From Pseudomonas sp. Leaf58 (GTDB taxonomy: Bacteria > Pseudomonadota > Gammaproteobacteria > Pseudomonadales > Pseudomonadaceae), in the NCBI RefSeq assembly GCF_003627215.1, contig NZ_CP032677.1, forward strand, positions 2,237,501-2,301,500: a stretch of DNA of 64,000 nt, read 5' to 3'. The notes under the pieces were generated by a model. It was given only the letters and a program-made list of their open reading frames with translations. It was not told where the DNA came from and did no database searches. Of this stretch, positions 30,107 to 37,977 are shown piece after piece. The position numbers and the translations under genes were made by a program. The first letter of the stretch is position 1, and every line of letters begins with the position of its first letter.

Positions 30107-30404
30107 GACTGACTCCAAGGCAAGGTAGGGCAGCGGGAACTGCCCGGGGGCGTGCCGGCGAAGGGCGACGCGTTCTTGTTGGAGCGATGATGCGGGGCGC
30201 GGCGATAACGAGAAATTAGTAAATATGTGCCCATAAGCCTTAAAAAACCTAAGGCTGGCAAAAGCTTAAGCGGGGAACGATAGCAACGAGGGTTCCAGGG
30301 CGCGGGAGGGCTTGAGGTAGGCGGGCTGGTGCTCCAAGGTCAGGCAAGCCCTCGCGTTTGTAGGAGCGGGTTTACCCGCGAAGAGGCCGGCACAGGCAAC
30401 CCAG
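30107..30404. other. Intergenic region with one REP element
   Basis: About 300 bases between the permease and lrp-like genes, upstream of the permease. A short inverted repeat AGCCTTA/TAAGGCT lies at 30236-30256 near an A/T-rich patch that may be the permease promoter. A REP element (AGGAGCGGGTTTACCCGCG, then AAGAGGCCGGCACAGG) fills 30361-30396, next to the lrp stop. No gene seen. Confidence 0.6.
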
Positions 30405-30857
30405 CTACATCGGCAAAAGCCGGTCCTGAATCACCTCTTTCATCACCAAGGTCGAACTCAAGCGCTTCACATTGGGAATGCTGGTCAGGTGCTCGTCATA
30501 CAGCTTCTGAAACGCCGGCAAGTCCTTGGCCACCACATGCAGCAGGTAATCGGGGTCGCCAAACAGCCGCTGCGCCTCGACGATTTGAGGGATCTCGGCC
30601 ACCGCTGCTTCAAAGTCCGCCACTGGTTGGCGGGTGACTTCGCGCAGGGTCACGAACACCAGCGCGGCAAAATTCAGCCCCAGGGCGCTCGGCGCCAAGC
30701 GGGCGTGGTAACCCAGAATGGCCCCGCTGTCCTCCAGTGCCTTCAAGCGCCGATGGCAGGGTGACAGGCTAAGCCCGACGCGGTCGGCCAGTTCGGTCAC
30801 CGACAGCCGACCGTCTTTTTGTAGTTCAGCAAGGATTTTGCGATCTGTCCTGTCCAT
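30405..30857 (-). CDS. Lrp/AsnC-family regulator
   Basis: 150 residues, typical size. N-terminal helix-turn-helix (DRKILAELQKDGRLSVTELA, DRVGLSLSPCHRRLKALEDSG) and a C-terminal RAM effector domain (FVTLREVTRQPVADFEAAVA, then DYLLHVVAKDLPAFQKLYDE). It is divergent from a LysE-type exporter at 30970, a common pairing in which an Lrp protein controls amino-acid export. The target amino acid is unknown. Confidence 0.93.
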   Translation of the reverse strand: MDRTDRKILAELQKDGRLSVTELADRVGLSLSPCHRRLKALEDSGAILGYHARLAPSALGLNFAALVFVTLREVTRQPVADFEAAVAEIPQIVEAQRLFGDPDYLLHVVAKDLPAFQKLYDEHLTSIPNVKRLSSTLVMKEVIQDRLLPM

Positions 30858-30969
30858 TGAGAAGAATCTTCCAGTAATTGAATGATGAGGGGGAATATAC
30901 GAAAGAAAATGCTCCGGCGTAATCCGTAATCTTTCGTTATCCCAACGCAGTGGAAAAAGGAAGATTCAA

Positions 30970-31584
30970 GTGGCTCTCAGTGTTCTGACGGCGTTCTGGG
31001 CCGTGTCGATGCTGTTCGTGATGACCCCGGGTGCAGACTGGGCCTACGCTATTTCGGCCGGCATGCGTGGGCGCTGGGTGATGCCCGCGGTGGCGGGAAT
31101 GTTGTCGGGGCATTTTCTTGCCACCCTGGTGGTGGCGGCCGGTGTCGGCAGCCTGCTGGCTGGCCACCCGCTGGCCCTGACCCTGCTGACCCTGGCGGGG
31201 TGCAGCTACCTGCTGTGGCTGGGTGGCAACCTGTTGCTGAGCCCGGCATTGCCGGCGGCCGGGCAGGGCGGTGCGGGGGAGTCGGGTTCGCGCTGGGCGT
31301 TGAAGGGCTTTTGCGTCAGTGGCCTGAACCCGAAGGTGTTTCTGCTGTTCCTGGCCCTGTTGCCGCAGTTCACCGACCCGCAGTCGAGTTGGCCAGTGCC
31401 CTTGCAAATTCTGCTGCTGGGGTTGGTGCACCTGTGCAGTTCGTTGGTGATCTACTCACTGGTCGGCTATGGCGCCAAAGCGGTGCTGAGCACCCGGCCG
31501 GGGGCGGCGAAGTTGGTTGGGCGGGTATCGGGGGTGGCGATGATTACGGTGGCCCTTGGCTTGATCGCCGGGCAATTCAACTGA
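30970..31584 (+). CDS. LysE/RhtB amino-acid exporter (copy A)
   Basis: 204 residues from a GTG at 30970, with AGGAAG eight bases upstream. About six helices. RhtB family marks: FVMTPGADWAYAISAGMRG near the N-terminus and GLNPKVFLLFLALLPQFTDP in the middle. It is divergent from the Lrp-type gene and is likely its target. Proteins of this family export amino acids such as threonine, homoserine or lysine by proton exchange. Confidence 0.9.
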   Translation: MALSVLTAFWAVSMLFVMTPGADWAYAISAGMRGRWVMPAVAGMLSGHFLATLVVAAGVGSLLAGHPLALTLLTLAGCSYLLWLGGNLLLSPALPAAGQGGAGESGSRWALKGFCVSGLNPKVFLLFLALLPQFTDPQSSWPVPLQILLLGLVHLCSSLVIYSLVGYGAKAVLSTRPGAAKLVGRVSGVAMITVALGLIAGQFN

Positions 31585-31650
31585 TGTTCACCGGTTGCAA
31601 TAGCTTCGGATAAACTCGCACGACTTCAACGCACAACCAGGATGTGCCCC

Positions 31651-32283
31651 ATGCCCGAAACCACGCAACTGCTCACCTTCGCCTTGATCTGCCTCGGCAT
31701 GGTCCTGACCCCAGGGCCGAACATGATCTACCTGATTTCCCGCTCGATTTGCCAGGGGCGCAAGGCTGGGTTGATTTCGCTGGGTGGCATAGCCCTGGGT
31801 TTCGTCATCTACATGTTCTGCGCCGCGCTGGGTATCACTGCCCTGGTGATGGCGGTGCCGTTTGCCTATGACGCGCTGCGCATTGGTGGCGCGCTGTACC
31901 TGTTGTACCTGGCCTGGCAGGCGCTGCGGCCCGGTGGTCGTTCGCCGTTCCAGGTGCGCGACTTGCCTGCCGACAGCCCGCGGCGGCTGTTCACCATGGG
32001 CTTCGCCACCAGCCTGCTCAACCCCAAGATTGCCGTCATGTACCTGTCGCTGATGCCGCAGTTCATCGAGCCGGGGCATGGCAGCGTGTTGCTGCAATCG
32101 CTGGTGCTGGGCTCGACCCAAATCGCCATCAGCGTTTCAGTCAATGCACTGATCGCGATCATGGCCGGGTCCATCGCCGTGTTCCTTGCCGGTCGCCCGC
32201 TGTGGCAGCAAGTGCAGCGCTGGCTGATGGGCACGGTACTGGCCGGTTTGGCCGTACGCATGCTGGCTGAAGGGCGCCGTTGA
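31651..32283 (+). CDS. LysE/RhtB amino-acid exporter (copy B)
   Basis: 210 residues from the ATG at 31651, chosen because AGGA lies nine bases upstream; an ATG three codons earlier is possible. Marks: LGMVLTPGPNMIYLISRSIC, TSLLNPKIAVMYLSLMPQF. It follows copy A by 66 bases in the same direction, so two exporters may share the Lrp-controlled transcript. The two differ considerably in sequence, so different substrates are likely. Confidence 0.9.
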   Translation: MPETTQLLTFALICLGMVLTPGPNMIYLISRSICQGRKAGLISLGGIALGFVIYMFCAALGITALVMAVPFAYDALRIGGALYLLYLAWQALRPGGRSPFQVRDLPADSPRRLFTMGFATSLLNPKIAVMYLSLMPQFIEPGHGSVLLQSLVLGSTQIAISVSVNALIAIMAGSIAVFLAGRPLWQQVQRWLMGTVLAGLAVRMLAEGRR

Positions 32284-32301
32284 CGCCTGGCTTGCAGCAG
32301 G

Positions 32302-32865
32302 CTAGCGAATGAAGTGCACTTTGCCGGTATCGTCATTGCCCATGTAGATGCCATACACCCCGGCCTGCCGCTCGAGGATGTAGCGCTCCAGAATCTGCCG
32401 AATCGCCGGGTAATAGATCTCGTCCCAGGGGATTTCGTCTGGGGCGAAGAACTTGTAGGCCAGCGTTTCCGCGCCGTACTGCCCGGTTTCCTCGGTGGCG
32501 ATGGCGCGGAAGATGATGTACACCTCGCTGATCTGCGGCACGCTGAAGATCGAGTACGGTGAGACGATTTCGCCGCGTACGCCGCTTTCTTCCCAGACCT
32601 CGCGCAGCGCCGCCTGCTCGGTGGTCTCGCCAGCTTCCATGAACCCGGCTGGCAAAGTCCAAGTACCCGGGCGCGGCGGTATGGCGCGCTGGCACAACAG
32701 GTACTTGCCATCGCGCTCGATGATGCAGCCGGCGATGATTTTCGGGTTGATGTAATGGATGTAGCCGCAGCCGGTGCAGTGCAGGCGTTGGTGGGTGTCG
32801 CCGGTGGGAACGCCCCGGGCCAGTTCCGTGGTGCAGTGTGGGCAGTAGCGCGGGGCGTTGGGCAT
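32302..32865 (-). CDS. Nudix hydrolase with N-terminal zinc ribbon
   Basis: 187 residues. Zinc ribbon CPHC...CTGC in the first 35 residues, then a complete Nudix box (GFMEAGETTEQAALREVWEE, SG), which coordinates Mg for pyrophosphate hydrolysis. The layout resembles NADH/ADP-ribose pyrophosphatases. The start lies two bases after the GntR regulator stop, so it may be co-transcribed with the catabolic cluster, but such genes are also common housekeeping repair enzymes. Confidence 0.88.
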   Translation of the reverse strand: MPNAPRYCPHCTTELARGVPTGDTHQRLHCTGCGYIHYINPKIIAGCIIERDGKYLLCQRAIPPRPGTWTLPAGFMEAGETTEQAALREVWEESGVRGEIVSPYSIFSVPQISEVYIIFRAIATEETGQYGAETLAYKFFAPDEIPWDEIYYPAIRQILERYILERQAGVYGIYMGNDDTGKVHFIR

Positions 32866-32867
32866 GG

Positions 32868-33620
32868 TCAGCGGCCTATACGAGGTTCCTTCAGGGCCAA
32901 GGGCTCGACGATATCGCGCACCTTGGCGTTGTCATCCTGCTTCTGGCGCAGGTAGTCCAGGGCCACCTTGGCGGCTGCGCGGACATGATCGACCGAGGCC
33001 TGGTGGGCAACCAGTGGGTCGCCGCTCTTGATCGCCTCGACGATCTTTTCCATTTCGCGGTTGCTGGCGCCCCGGCGGTTTTCCTGCGAGACCGAGGTCG
33101 CGCGCAGGTAGCTGATACGTGCCTGCAACTGGCGCAATTGCTGGGCCGCCACCTGGTTGCCGGAACCTTCCAGCAGCACATCGTAGAAACCTTGTACCGA
33201 GTCCAGCACCTGCTGCAGCTCGCCTTCTTCGAGGGCTTCGCGGTTGACCTCCAGCGCGCGTTCCAGGGCGCGGATGTCCTTGGCCTTGGCGTTGAGGGTG
33301 AATAGCTGCACGATCAGGCCTTCGAGTACGCAGCGCAGCTCATAGATGTCGCGGGCGTCTTCCAGGGTGATGATGGCCACACGTGGGCCTTTGGCGTCGG
33401 CGAATTCCACCAGGCCTTCGGACTCCAGGTGGCGCAGGGCTTCGCGCACCGAGGTGCGGCTGACCCCAAGGCGGTCGCAGAGATCGCGCTCGACCAGGCG
33501 GTCGCCCGGCAACAGGTGGAAGTTCATGATCGCAGCGCGCAGCTTGTCGAGCACGATTTCGCGTAGGGTAACGGGGTTGCGGTTGACCTTGAAGCTGTCG
33601 TCGAGTGGCTGGCGTTTCAT
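32868..33620 (-). CDS. GntR-family (FCD/FadR) regulator of the flavin-monooxygenase cluster
   Basis: 250 residues from the ATG at 33620. The N-terminal winged helix has LREIVLDKLRAAIMNFHLLP, GDRLVERDLCDRLGVSRTSV and REALRHLESEGLVEF. The C-terminal helical FCD ligand domain includes ARDIYELRCVLEGLIVQLF and a late SVDHVRAAAKV. FCD regulators bind TNGTNNNACNA-like palindromes. Three copies of GATGGTATACC(A/G)TAATA or a close relative stand before three promoters of the neighbouring catabolic genes, so this protein is the best candidate for binding them. It is the sixth gene of the minus-strand run from 37705. Confidence 0.92.
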   Translation of the reverse strand: MKRQPLDDSFKVNRNPVTLREIVLDKLRAAIMNFHLLPGDRLVERDLCDRLGVSRTSVREALRHLESEGLVEFADAKGPRVAIITLEDARDIYELRCVLEGLIVQLFTLNAKAKDIRALERALEVNREALEEGELQQVLDSVQGFYDVLLEGSGNQVAAQQLRQLQARISYLRATSVSQENRRGASNREMEKIVEAIKSGDPLVAHQASVDHVRAAAKVALDYLRQKQDDNAKVRDIVEPLALKEPRIGR

Positions 33621-33710
33621 CAAGTGCGCTCTGAAAGAGGCTGCCCGGCCGCAACCGCAACAGCACCACGAACCTTGGGTGCTCCTTGCGTGGGTTCGAA
33701 CAGCCCGGTG

Positions 33711-34100
33711 TTAACGGGTTGACTCCGCATCGGCTTCAGCGAACGCTTCGCGGGCCAGGCGGAAACTGTCCACCGCCGCGGGCACGCCGCAATAAATGCC
33801 GACCTGGAGCAGAATTTCGCGAATTTGTTCACGGCTCAGGCCATTACGCAAGGCGCCGCGAATGTGCAGCTTGAGCTCGTGGGGCCGATTGAGCGCGGAA
33901 ATCATTGCCAAGTTTATCATGCTGCGCTCTTTGAGCGACAAGCCTTCGCGGCCCCAGACGTGGCCCCAGCAGTATTCGGTGACCAGCTCCTGCAACGGCT
34001 TGGTGAAGTCGTCGGCGTTCTGGATCGAGCGGTTGACGTAGTCCTCGCCCAGCACCTGGGTGCGGATCTGCAGGCCTTTTTCGTACTTCTCGTTGCTCAT
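33711..34100 (-). CDS. Carboxymuconolactone decarboxylase-like protein
   Basis: 129 residues from the ATG at 34100 (CGGAG eight bases upstream). CMD/AhpD-like all-helical fold: YCWGHVWGREGLSLKERSMI, NLAMISALNRPHELKLHIRG, EQIREILLQVGIYCGVPAAV. True PcaC decarboxylates 4-carboxymuconolactone. Here there are no other protocatechuate genes nearby, and the protein belongs to the catabolic operon with aldehyde dehydrogenase and alpha/beta hydrolase. So it may decarboxylate or isomerise a lactone-like intermediate of an unknown pathway. Confidence 0.88.
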   Translation of the reverse strand: MSNEKYEKGLQIRTQVLGEDYVNRSIQNADDFTKPLQELVTEYCWGHVWGREGLSLKERSMINLAMISALNRPHELKLHIRGALRNGLSREQIREILLQVGIYCGVPAAVDSFRLAREAFAEADAESTR

Positions 34101-34122
34101 GGGCAGTACTCCGGCATAAAAC

Positions 34123-34195
34123 AGGGGCCGCAACCGAGGGTGAGACGATTAGCGCGGCCCCTAAAAAAGGGGTGAAACAGGGGCCGCTGTGCGGC
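34123..34195. repeat. Inverted and direct repeats between operon genes
   Basis: AGGGGCCGC (34123-34131) pairs with GCGGCCCCT (34154-34162), and the motif ACAGGGGCCGC occurs again at 34177-34187 followed by TGTGCGGCCC. Lying between the flavin-reductase and CMD genes, it could form mutually exclusive hairpins. No T-run follows on the minus strand. Confidence 0.6.
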
Positions 34196-34229
34196 CCATT
34201 GCCGGCAAGCAGCCCCGGCAGTCCCAAGG

Positions 34230-34715
34230 TCAACCCAAGGGCGGCAGGGCGCCCAGCTTGCCTTTGTGGTAAACCATCGGCGTCACCGGCTCGGCCGGCA
34301 GCACCAGGTTTTGCACCGCACCGACGATGATCGCGTGATCACCGCCGTCGTATTCGCGCCACAGCTCGCACTCGATGATCGCCGTGGCCTTGGCCAGCAG
34401 CGGGTTACCCAGCTCGCTCAGGTGCCACTCGACACCTTTGGCCTTGTCCTTGCCCTTGCCGGCGAAGGCGTAGGCCTCGGCGGTTTGGTCGGCGGACAGC
34501 AAGTGAATCGCGAAGCGCTTGCTGTCCCGCAGGATCGGGTAGGTGTCGGAGGCGTAGTTGGGGCAGAACAGCACCAACGCTGGCTCGATCGACAACGCGC
34601 TGAAGGCGCTGGCGGTGATACCGACGATGCCGCCGTCGGCGTCCAGGGTGGTGACCACCGTGACGCCGGACGGGAAGGAGCCCATCACGTCTTTGTAGAT
34701 GCCTGGTTCGATCAT
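34230..34715 (-). CDS. Flavin reductase domain protein (copy 1)
   Basis: 161 residues, the size of HpaC/RutF-type NAD(P)H:flavin reductases. Typical blocks: GSFPSGVTVVTTLDADGGIV, GITASAFSALSIEPALVLFC, KRFAIHLLSADQ, ECELWREYDGGDHAIIVGAV. It supplies reduced FMN/FAD to a monooxygenase. It is closely similar to the reductase at 39094-39579 along the whole length. It lies 13 bases after the aldehyde dehydrogenase start gene's end, well inside operon A, although the only monooxygenase of the cluster is in operon B. Confidence 0.9.
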   Translation of the reverse strand: MIEPGIYKDVMGSFPSGVTVVTTLDADGGIVGITASAFSALSIEPALVLFCPNYASDTYPILRDSKRFAIHLLSADQTAEAYAFAGKGKDKAKGVEWHLSELGNPLLAKATAIIECELWREYDGGDHAIIVGAVQNLVLPAEPVTPMVYHKGKLGALPPLG

Positions 34716-34728
34716 CTCGTGCTTCCTC

Positions 34729-36210
34729 TTAACGCATCACGAACGGGTCGGGCATGGGCGCGGTGGACAGGTTGATCCACACGGTCTTCAGCTCGGTATA
34801 GGCCAGCACCGAATCGATGCCGCTCTCACGGCCGTAGCCGCTGTTCTTGAACCCGCCAATCGGCGCCATGGCCGACACCGCGCGGTAGGTGTTGACCCAG
34901 ATGATCCCCGAACGTACGTCGCGGGCCAGCCGGTGGGCACGGCCCAGGTCGCGGGTCCAGATGCCGGCAGCCAGGCCAAACTGCGAGTCGTTGGCGATGG
35001 CCAGGGCCTCTTCCTCGGTCTTGAAGCGGATAACCGCGGCAACTGGGCCGAATACCTCTTCCTGCATGATGGTCATCGAGTTGCTGTCGCACTCGAACAA
35101 GGTCGGCTCGTAGAACCAGCCGTCACCTTCAACCTCGGCACGCTTGCCGCCCATGTGCAGCTTGGCGCCCTCGGCCTTGGCTGCAGCGACCAGGCCTTCG
35201 ACCACGGCCAGCTGTTGCGCGGTGGCCATCGGGCCCATCTCGCTGGCGTCGTCCTGCGGGTTGCCGATACGGATGCGCTTGGCGCGGGTGATCAGGCGCT
35301 CGACGAATTCGTCGAAAATTTCGTCCTGCACCAGCAGGCGCGAACCGGCCACGCAGCTTTGCCCGGAGGCGGCATAAATGCCAGCCACGGCGCCGTTGAT
35401 GGCGCTGTCCAAGTCGGCGTCGGCGAAGATGATGTTCGGCGACTTGCCGCCCAGCTCCAGCGACAGCTTGGCGAAGTTCTCGGCACTGCTGCGCACCACG
35501 TGGCGGGCGGTGGCGGCGCCGCCGGTGAAGGCAATTTTGCGCACCAGCGGGTGGCGGGTCAGCGCTGCGCCAGTGCTTGGGCCGTAGCCGGTGACCACGT
35601 TGACCACACCGGCCGGGAAGCCTGCCTCGAGGGCCAGGCGGGCCAGCTCGAGGATCGTCGCCGAGGCGTGTTCGGACGGCTTCAGCACGATGGTGTTGCC
35701 GGCGGCCAGGGCCGGGGCCAGCTTGATCGCAGTCAGGTACAGCGGGCTGTTCCACGGGATGATCCCGGCCACCACGCCAATCGGTTCGTGCACGGTGTAG
35801 GCGAACAGGTCGGGCTTGTCCAGCGGCAGGGTGCCGCCTTCGATCTTGTCGGCCAGGCCTGCGGTGTAATGGAAGAACTCTGGCAGGTAGCCGACCTGGC
35901 CGCGGGTTTCGCGGATCAGCTTGCCGTTGTCACGGCTTTCCAGTTGGGCCAGGTGTTCCTTGTTTTCGGCAATCAGGTCACCCAGGCGACGCAACAGCTT
36001 GCCGCGCGCGGTGGCGGTGATGCTGCGCCACTCTTTGCTGTCGAAGGCGCGCTGGGCGGCCTGCACGGCCAGCTCCACATCGGCTTCGTCGGCGTCGGGC
36101 AGTTGTGCCCAGGCCTGGGCGGTAGCCGGGTTGAGGCTGTCGAAAGTCTTGCCGCTCTGGGCATCGCGCCATTGGCCGTCGATGCACATCTGGAAACGAA
36201 CGAGGGTCAT
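34729..36210 (-). CDS. NAD(P)-dependent aldehyde dehydrogenase
   Basis: 493 residues, standard ALDH length. Motifs: PWNSPLYLTAIKLAPALAAG, FTGGAATARHVV, the catalytic Glu in LELGGKSPNIIF, the catalytic Cys in GQSCVAGSRLLVQ, and EEVFGPVAAVIRF near the end. It oxidises an aldehyde to an acid in the cytoplasm. The ATG overlaps the stop of the alpha/beta hydrolase gene (ATGA), so the two are translationally coupled. In this cluster it probably converts a semialdehyde released by ring cleavage and hydrolysis. The substrate is unknown. Confidence 0.93.
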   Translation of the reverse strand: MTLVRFQMCIDGQWRDAQSGKTFDSLNPATAQAWAQLPDADEADVELAVQAAQRAFDSKEWRSITATARGKLLRRLGDLIAENKEHLAQLESRDNGKLIRETRGQVGYLPEFFHYTAGLADKIEGGTLPLDKPDLFAYTVHEPIGVVAGIIPWNSPLYLTAIKLAPALAAGNTIVLKPSEHASATILELARLALEAGFPAGVVNVVTGYGPSTGAALTRHPLVRKIAFTGGAATARHVVRSSAENFAKLSLELGGKSPNIIFADADLDSAINGAVAGIYAASGQSCVAGSRLLVQDEIFDEFVERLITRAKRIRIGNPQDDASEMGPMATAQQLAVVEGLVAAAKAEGAKLHMGGKRAEVEGDGWFYEPTLFECDSNSMTIMQEEVFGPVAAVIRFKTEEEALAIANDSQFGLAAGIWTRDLGRAHRLARDVRSGIIWVNTYRAVSAMAPIGGFKNSGYGRESGIDSVLAYTELKTVWINLSTAPMPDPFVMR

Positions 36211-37040
36211 GCAACAATCCCCTTGGCGGATTCGGTGAGGGTGCGGGCGTGGCTGAGGAAGTCGATGAGCATTTTGTTGACTTCGCGCGGCGCTTCCACC
36301 GGCATCATATGCCGTTGCTCGGCGAGGACCACGCTGCGTGCGCCAGGGATGCTGGCCGCAAGCTGACGGGTCATGGCCGGGGTGGAGCCCGAGTCAAGTT
36401 CGCCGGTGGCGATCAGCGTGGGTACCTGGATACTGCCCAGGTCACCCGCGCGATACATGTCCTGAGTGGCGAACAGCGAATAAGTGGTGTGGTAGCCCTG
36501 CGGGTCGTTGCTCGCCAGCACTTGGCGAATGGCGGCGACCTGGGCCGGGTTGGCAGCCTTGTATTCACGGCTGAACCAGCGGTCGAGCGCGGCGTCGACG
36601 TTGGCGTCGGGGCCCAGCTCGGCAGCCTGGGCGGCACGGGCGATAACCCCAGCGCTCTGCTCGGGGGTGCGGTTGAACACGCTGTTGAGCACCACCAGCG
36701 CAGCCAGGCGCTGCGGGTAGTTGAGGGCGAATGCACGAGCGACCAGGCCGCCCATGGAGAAACCGATCACGGTGGCTTGGGCAATTTGCAGGTGGTCGAG
36801 CAGCTCGGCGAGCTGGTCGGCATAGCCTTCCAGTGGTGTGTCGGCCGCCGGTACACGGCTTTGCCCATGGCCGAGCATGTCGTAGGCGATGACGCGGTAG
36901 TCATTGGCCAGGCCAACGATCTGCCCGCCCCACATCTCTTTGTTCAGGCCCACGCCGTGGATCAGTACCACGGGTTGGCCCTGGCCGACGGACAGGTAGC
37001 TGGTGCCGGCAGGTGTGCGTTCAGCGACAGGCTGAATCAT
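36207..37040 (-). CDS. Alpha/beta hydrolase
   Basis: 277 residues from the ATG at 37040 (AGGAG about 12 bases upstream). Fold marks: VVLIHGVGLNKEMW (oxyanion region), nucleophile elbow GFSMGG with Ser ~95, acid in ATGELDSGSTP, and the catalytic His in EQRHMMPVEAP. It looks like the 3-oxoadipate enol-lactonase / RutD-like group. With an LLM monooxygenase it could hydrolyse a lactone, ester or amide intermediate. Second gene of operon A, coupled to the aldehyde dehydrogenase. Confidence 0.9.
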   Translation of the reverse strand: MIQPVAERTPAGTSYLSVGQGQPVVLIHGVGLNKEMWGGQIVGLANDYRVIAYDMLGHGQSRVPAADTPLEGYADQLAELLDHLQIAQATVIGFSMGGLVARAFALNYPQRLAALVVLNSVFNRTPEQSAGVIARAAQAAELGPDANVDAALDRWFSREYKAANPAQVAAIRQVLASNDPQGYHTTYSLFATQDMYRAGDLGSIQVPTLIATGELDSGSTPAMTRQLAASIPGARSVVLAEQRHMMPVEAPREVNKMLIDFLSHARTLTESAKGIVA

Positions 37041-37108
37041 GGAGGGCGCTCCTTGAAGGTCGGGCGCGGCGGGTAAGCACGCCACGCCCCGGCCCGTCTT
37101 GGTTGTTG

Positions 37109-37705
37109 TTATTGAGCGTTGGCTTTTTCGGCAGCCAGTTCTTCCAGGTCGATGTAGCGGTTGCCGATGCGCGGATGCAGGCGGCCGCCGTCGGCAGCAC
37201 CCAAAACCACGACGATTTCATCGGCACGCGGGGCGTCTTCGATCTGCATTTCCAGGGTGATGTAGTGCGAACGCAGGCCTTCGTCGTCCTTCTGCATCAT
37301 TGGGATCTGGATCGAGGTGCCCGGGCCGCCGCGCTTGTTGGTGAAGCTCAGGTAGCTCTTGGCCTGTACCGCTTCGCGGTAGTGGTTGCCAAAGCGCAGG
37401 GTGTGGATCACCGCCGAAGCGTGCTCGATTTCGCCGTCGGCGCCGACAACGGCGGCCTTGCCATAGGCTTCGATTTTGTCGGCACCGCCGATGGCAGCGG
37501 TCAGGCGCTCGACCATCAGTGCACCCAGCGCTGAGCAGTTGGCGCGGATTTCCGGCTTCAGATCTTCAACGAAACCGCGACCGGCCCATGGGTTCTTGAT
37601 CACCACGGCCAGGCCGACCATGGTCACCGGCTTGTCGGTGGCCTTGCCGCCTTCGATGCGGGTCTCTTCGGAGTAGGTGACGATCTTGCGGATTTCGAAA
37701 CTCAT
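37109..37705 (-). CDS. AA_synth family protein (PF06684, former DUF1185)
   Basis: 198 residues from the ATG at 37705, preceded by AGGAG. Conserved features: IRKIVTYSEETRIEGGKATD, VGLAVVIKNPWAGRGFVEDL, AYGKAAVVGADGEIEHASAV, GGPGTSIQIPMM. The family is called amino acid synthesis, but its biochemistry is not established as far as I know. Here it is the promoter-proximal gene of operon A, 34 bases downstream of a GATGGTATACCATAATA box. First position in a GntR-controlled catabolic operon suggests an early enzyme step. Confidence 0.85.
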   Translation of the reverse strand: MSFEIRKIVTYSEETRIEGGKATDKPVTMVGLAVVIKNPWAGRGFVEDLKPEIRANCSALGALMVERLTAAIGGADKIEAYGKAAVVGADGEIEHASAVIHTLRFGNHYREAVQAKSYLSFTNKRGGPGTSIQIPMMQKDDEGLRSHYITLEMQIEDAPRADEIVVVLGAADGGRLHPRIGNRYIDLEELAAEKANAQ

Positions 37706-37738
37706 GGGTGGCTCCTGGTGAGGGTTATCAGCTCTTGT

Positions 37739-37760
37739 TGTCTGATGGTATACCATAATA
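37739..37760 (-). promoter_or_regulatory. GntR-type operator, box 1 (operon A)
   Basis: Contains the perfect palindrome ATGGTATACCAT (37745-37756) followed by AATA. The same 22-base sequence with one change occurs before the second flavin reductase (39630-39651). It is 34 bases upstream of the AA_synth start, where it would overlap the promoter. Confidence 0.8.
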
Positions 37761-37838
37761 TTTGTTGTGCAAGAGGGGGCTGGAAATTTCTCTTGCGAGG
37801 GGACGAAAGGTGCGTTGTACCGGGGTTTTTGTCGTTGT

Positions 37839-37884
37839 CTGTACCGGCCTCTTCGCGGGTGAACCCGCGAAGAGGCCGGTACAG
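37839..37884. repeat. REP pair, perfect hairpin
   Basis: Arms of 22 bases (37839-37860 and 37863-37884), starting CTGTACCGGCCTCTTCGCGG, separated by GA. It lies between operon A's promoter and the end of the LLM gene. Confidence 0.92.
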
Positions 37885-37900
37885 GCTGTCACTGAATCTC

Positions 37901-37945
37901 AAAAAAAACCCGCTCACGCAGGCCACAGGGGCCCACCTGAGCGGG
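37901..37945 (-). terminator. Rho-independent terminator of operon B (LLM monooxygenase)
   Basis: On the minus strand CCCGCTCA ... TGAGCGGG (8-bp perfect stem ends with a GC-rich inner part) is followed directly by eight T. It begins 33 bases after the LLM stop. This separates operon B from the operon A promoter. Confidence 0.88.
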
Positions 37946-37977
37946 CTGCGTCCCGCAATGTTTCAGGCAATGGGAAT

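Noticed and set aside
28682..30112. 476-codon plus-strand frame (and its equivalent at 39860-41392, minus)
   Set aside because: Both are His/Gln/Asp-rich antisense readings of NCS1 permease genes.
33711..34100. Assignment of the CMD-like gene as pcaC of the protocatechuate pathway
   Set aside because: No other pca genes nearby and it is embedded in the LLM-monooxygenase cluster; only the fold is claimed.
34123..34162. Possible rho-independent terminator between flavin reductase and CMD genes
   Set aside because: The A-run lies on the wrong side of the stem for minus-strand transcription, so it is listed only as a repeat.
34699..36366. 555-codon plus-strand frame
   Set aside because: Shadow of the aldehyde dehydrogenase; low-complexity composition typical of antisense GC-rich DNA.
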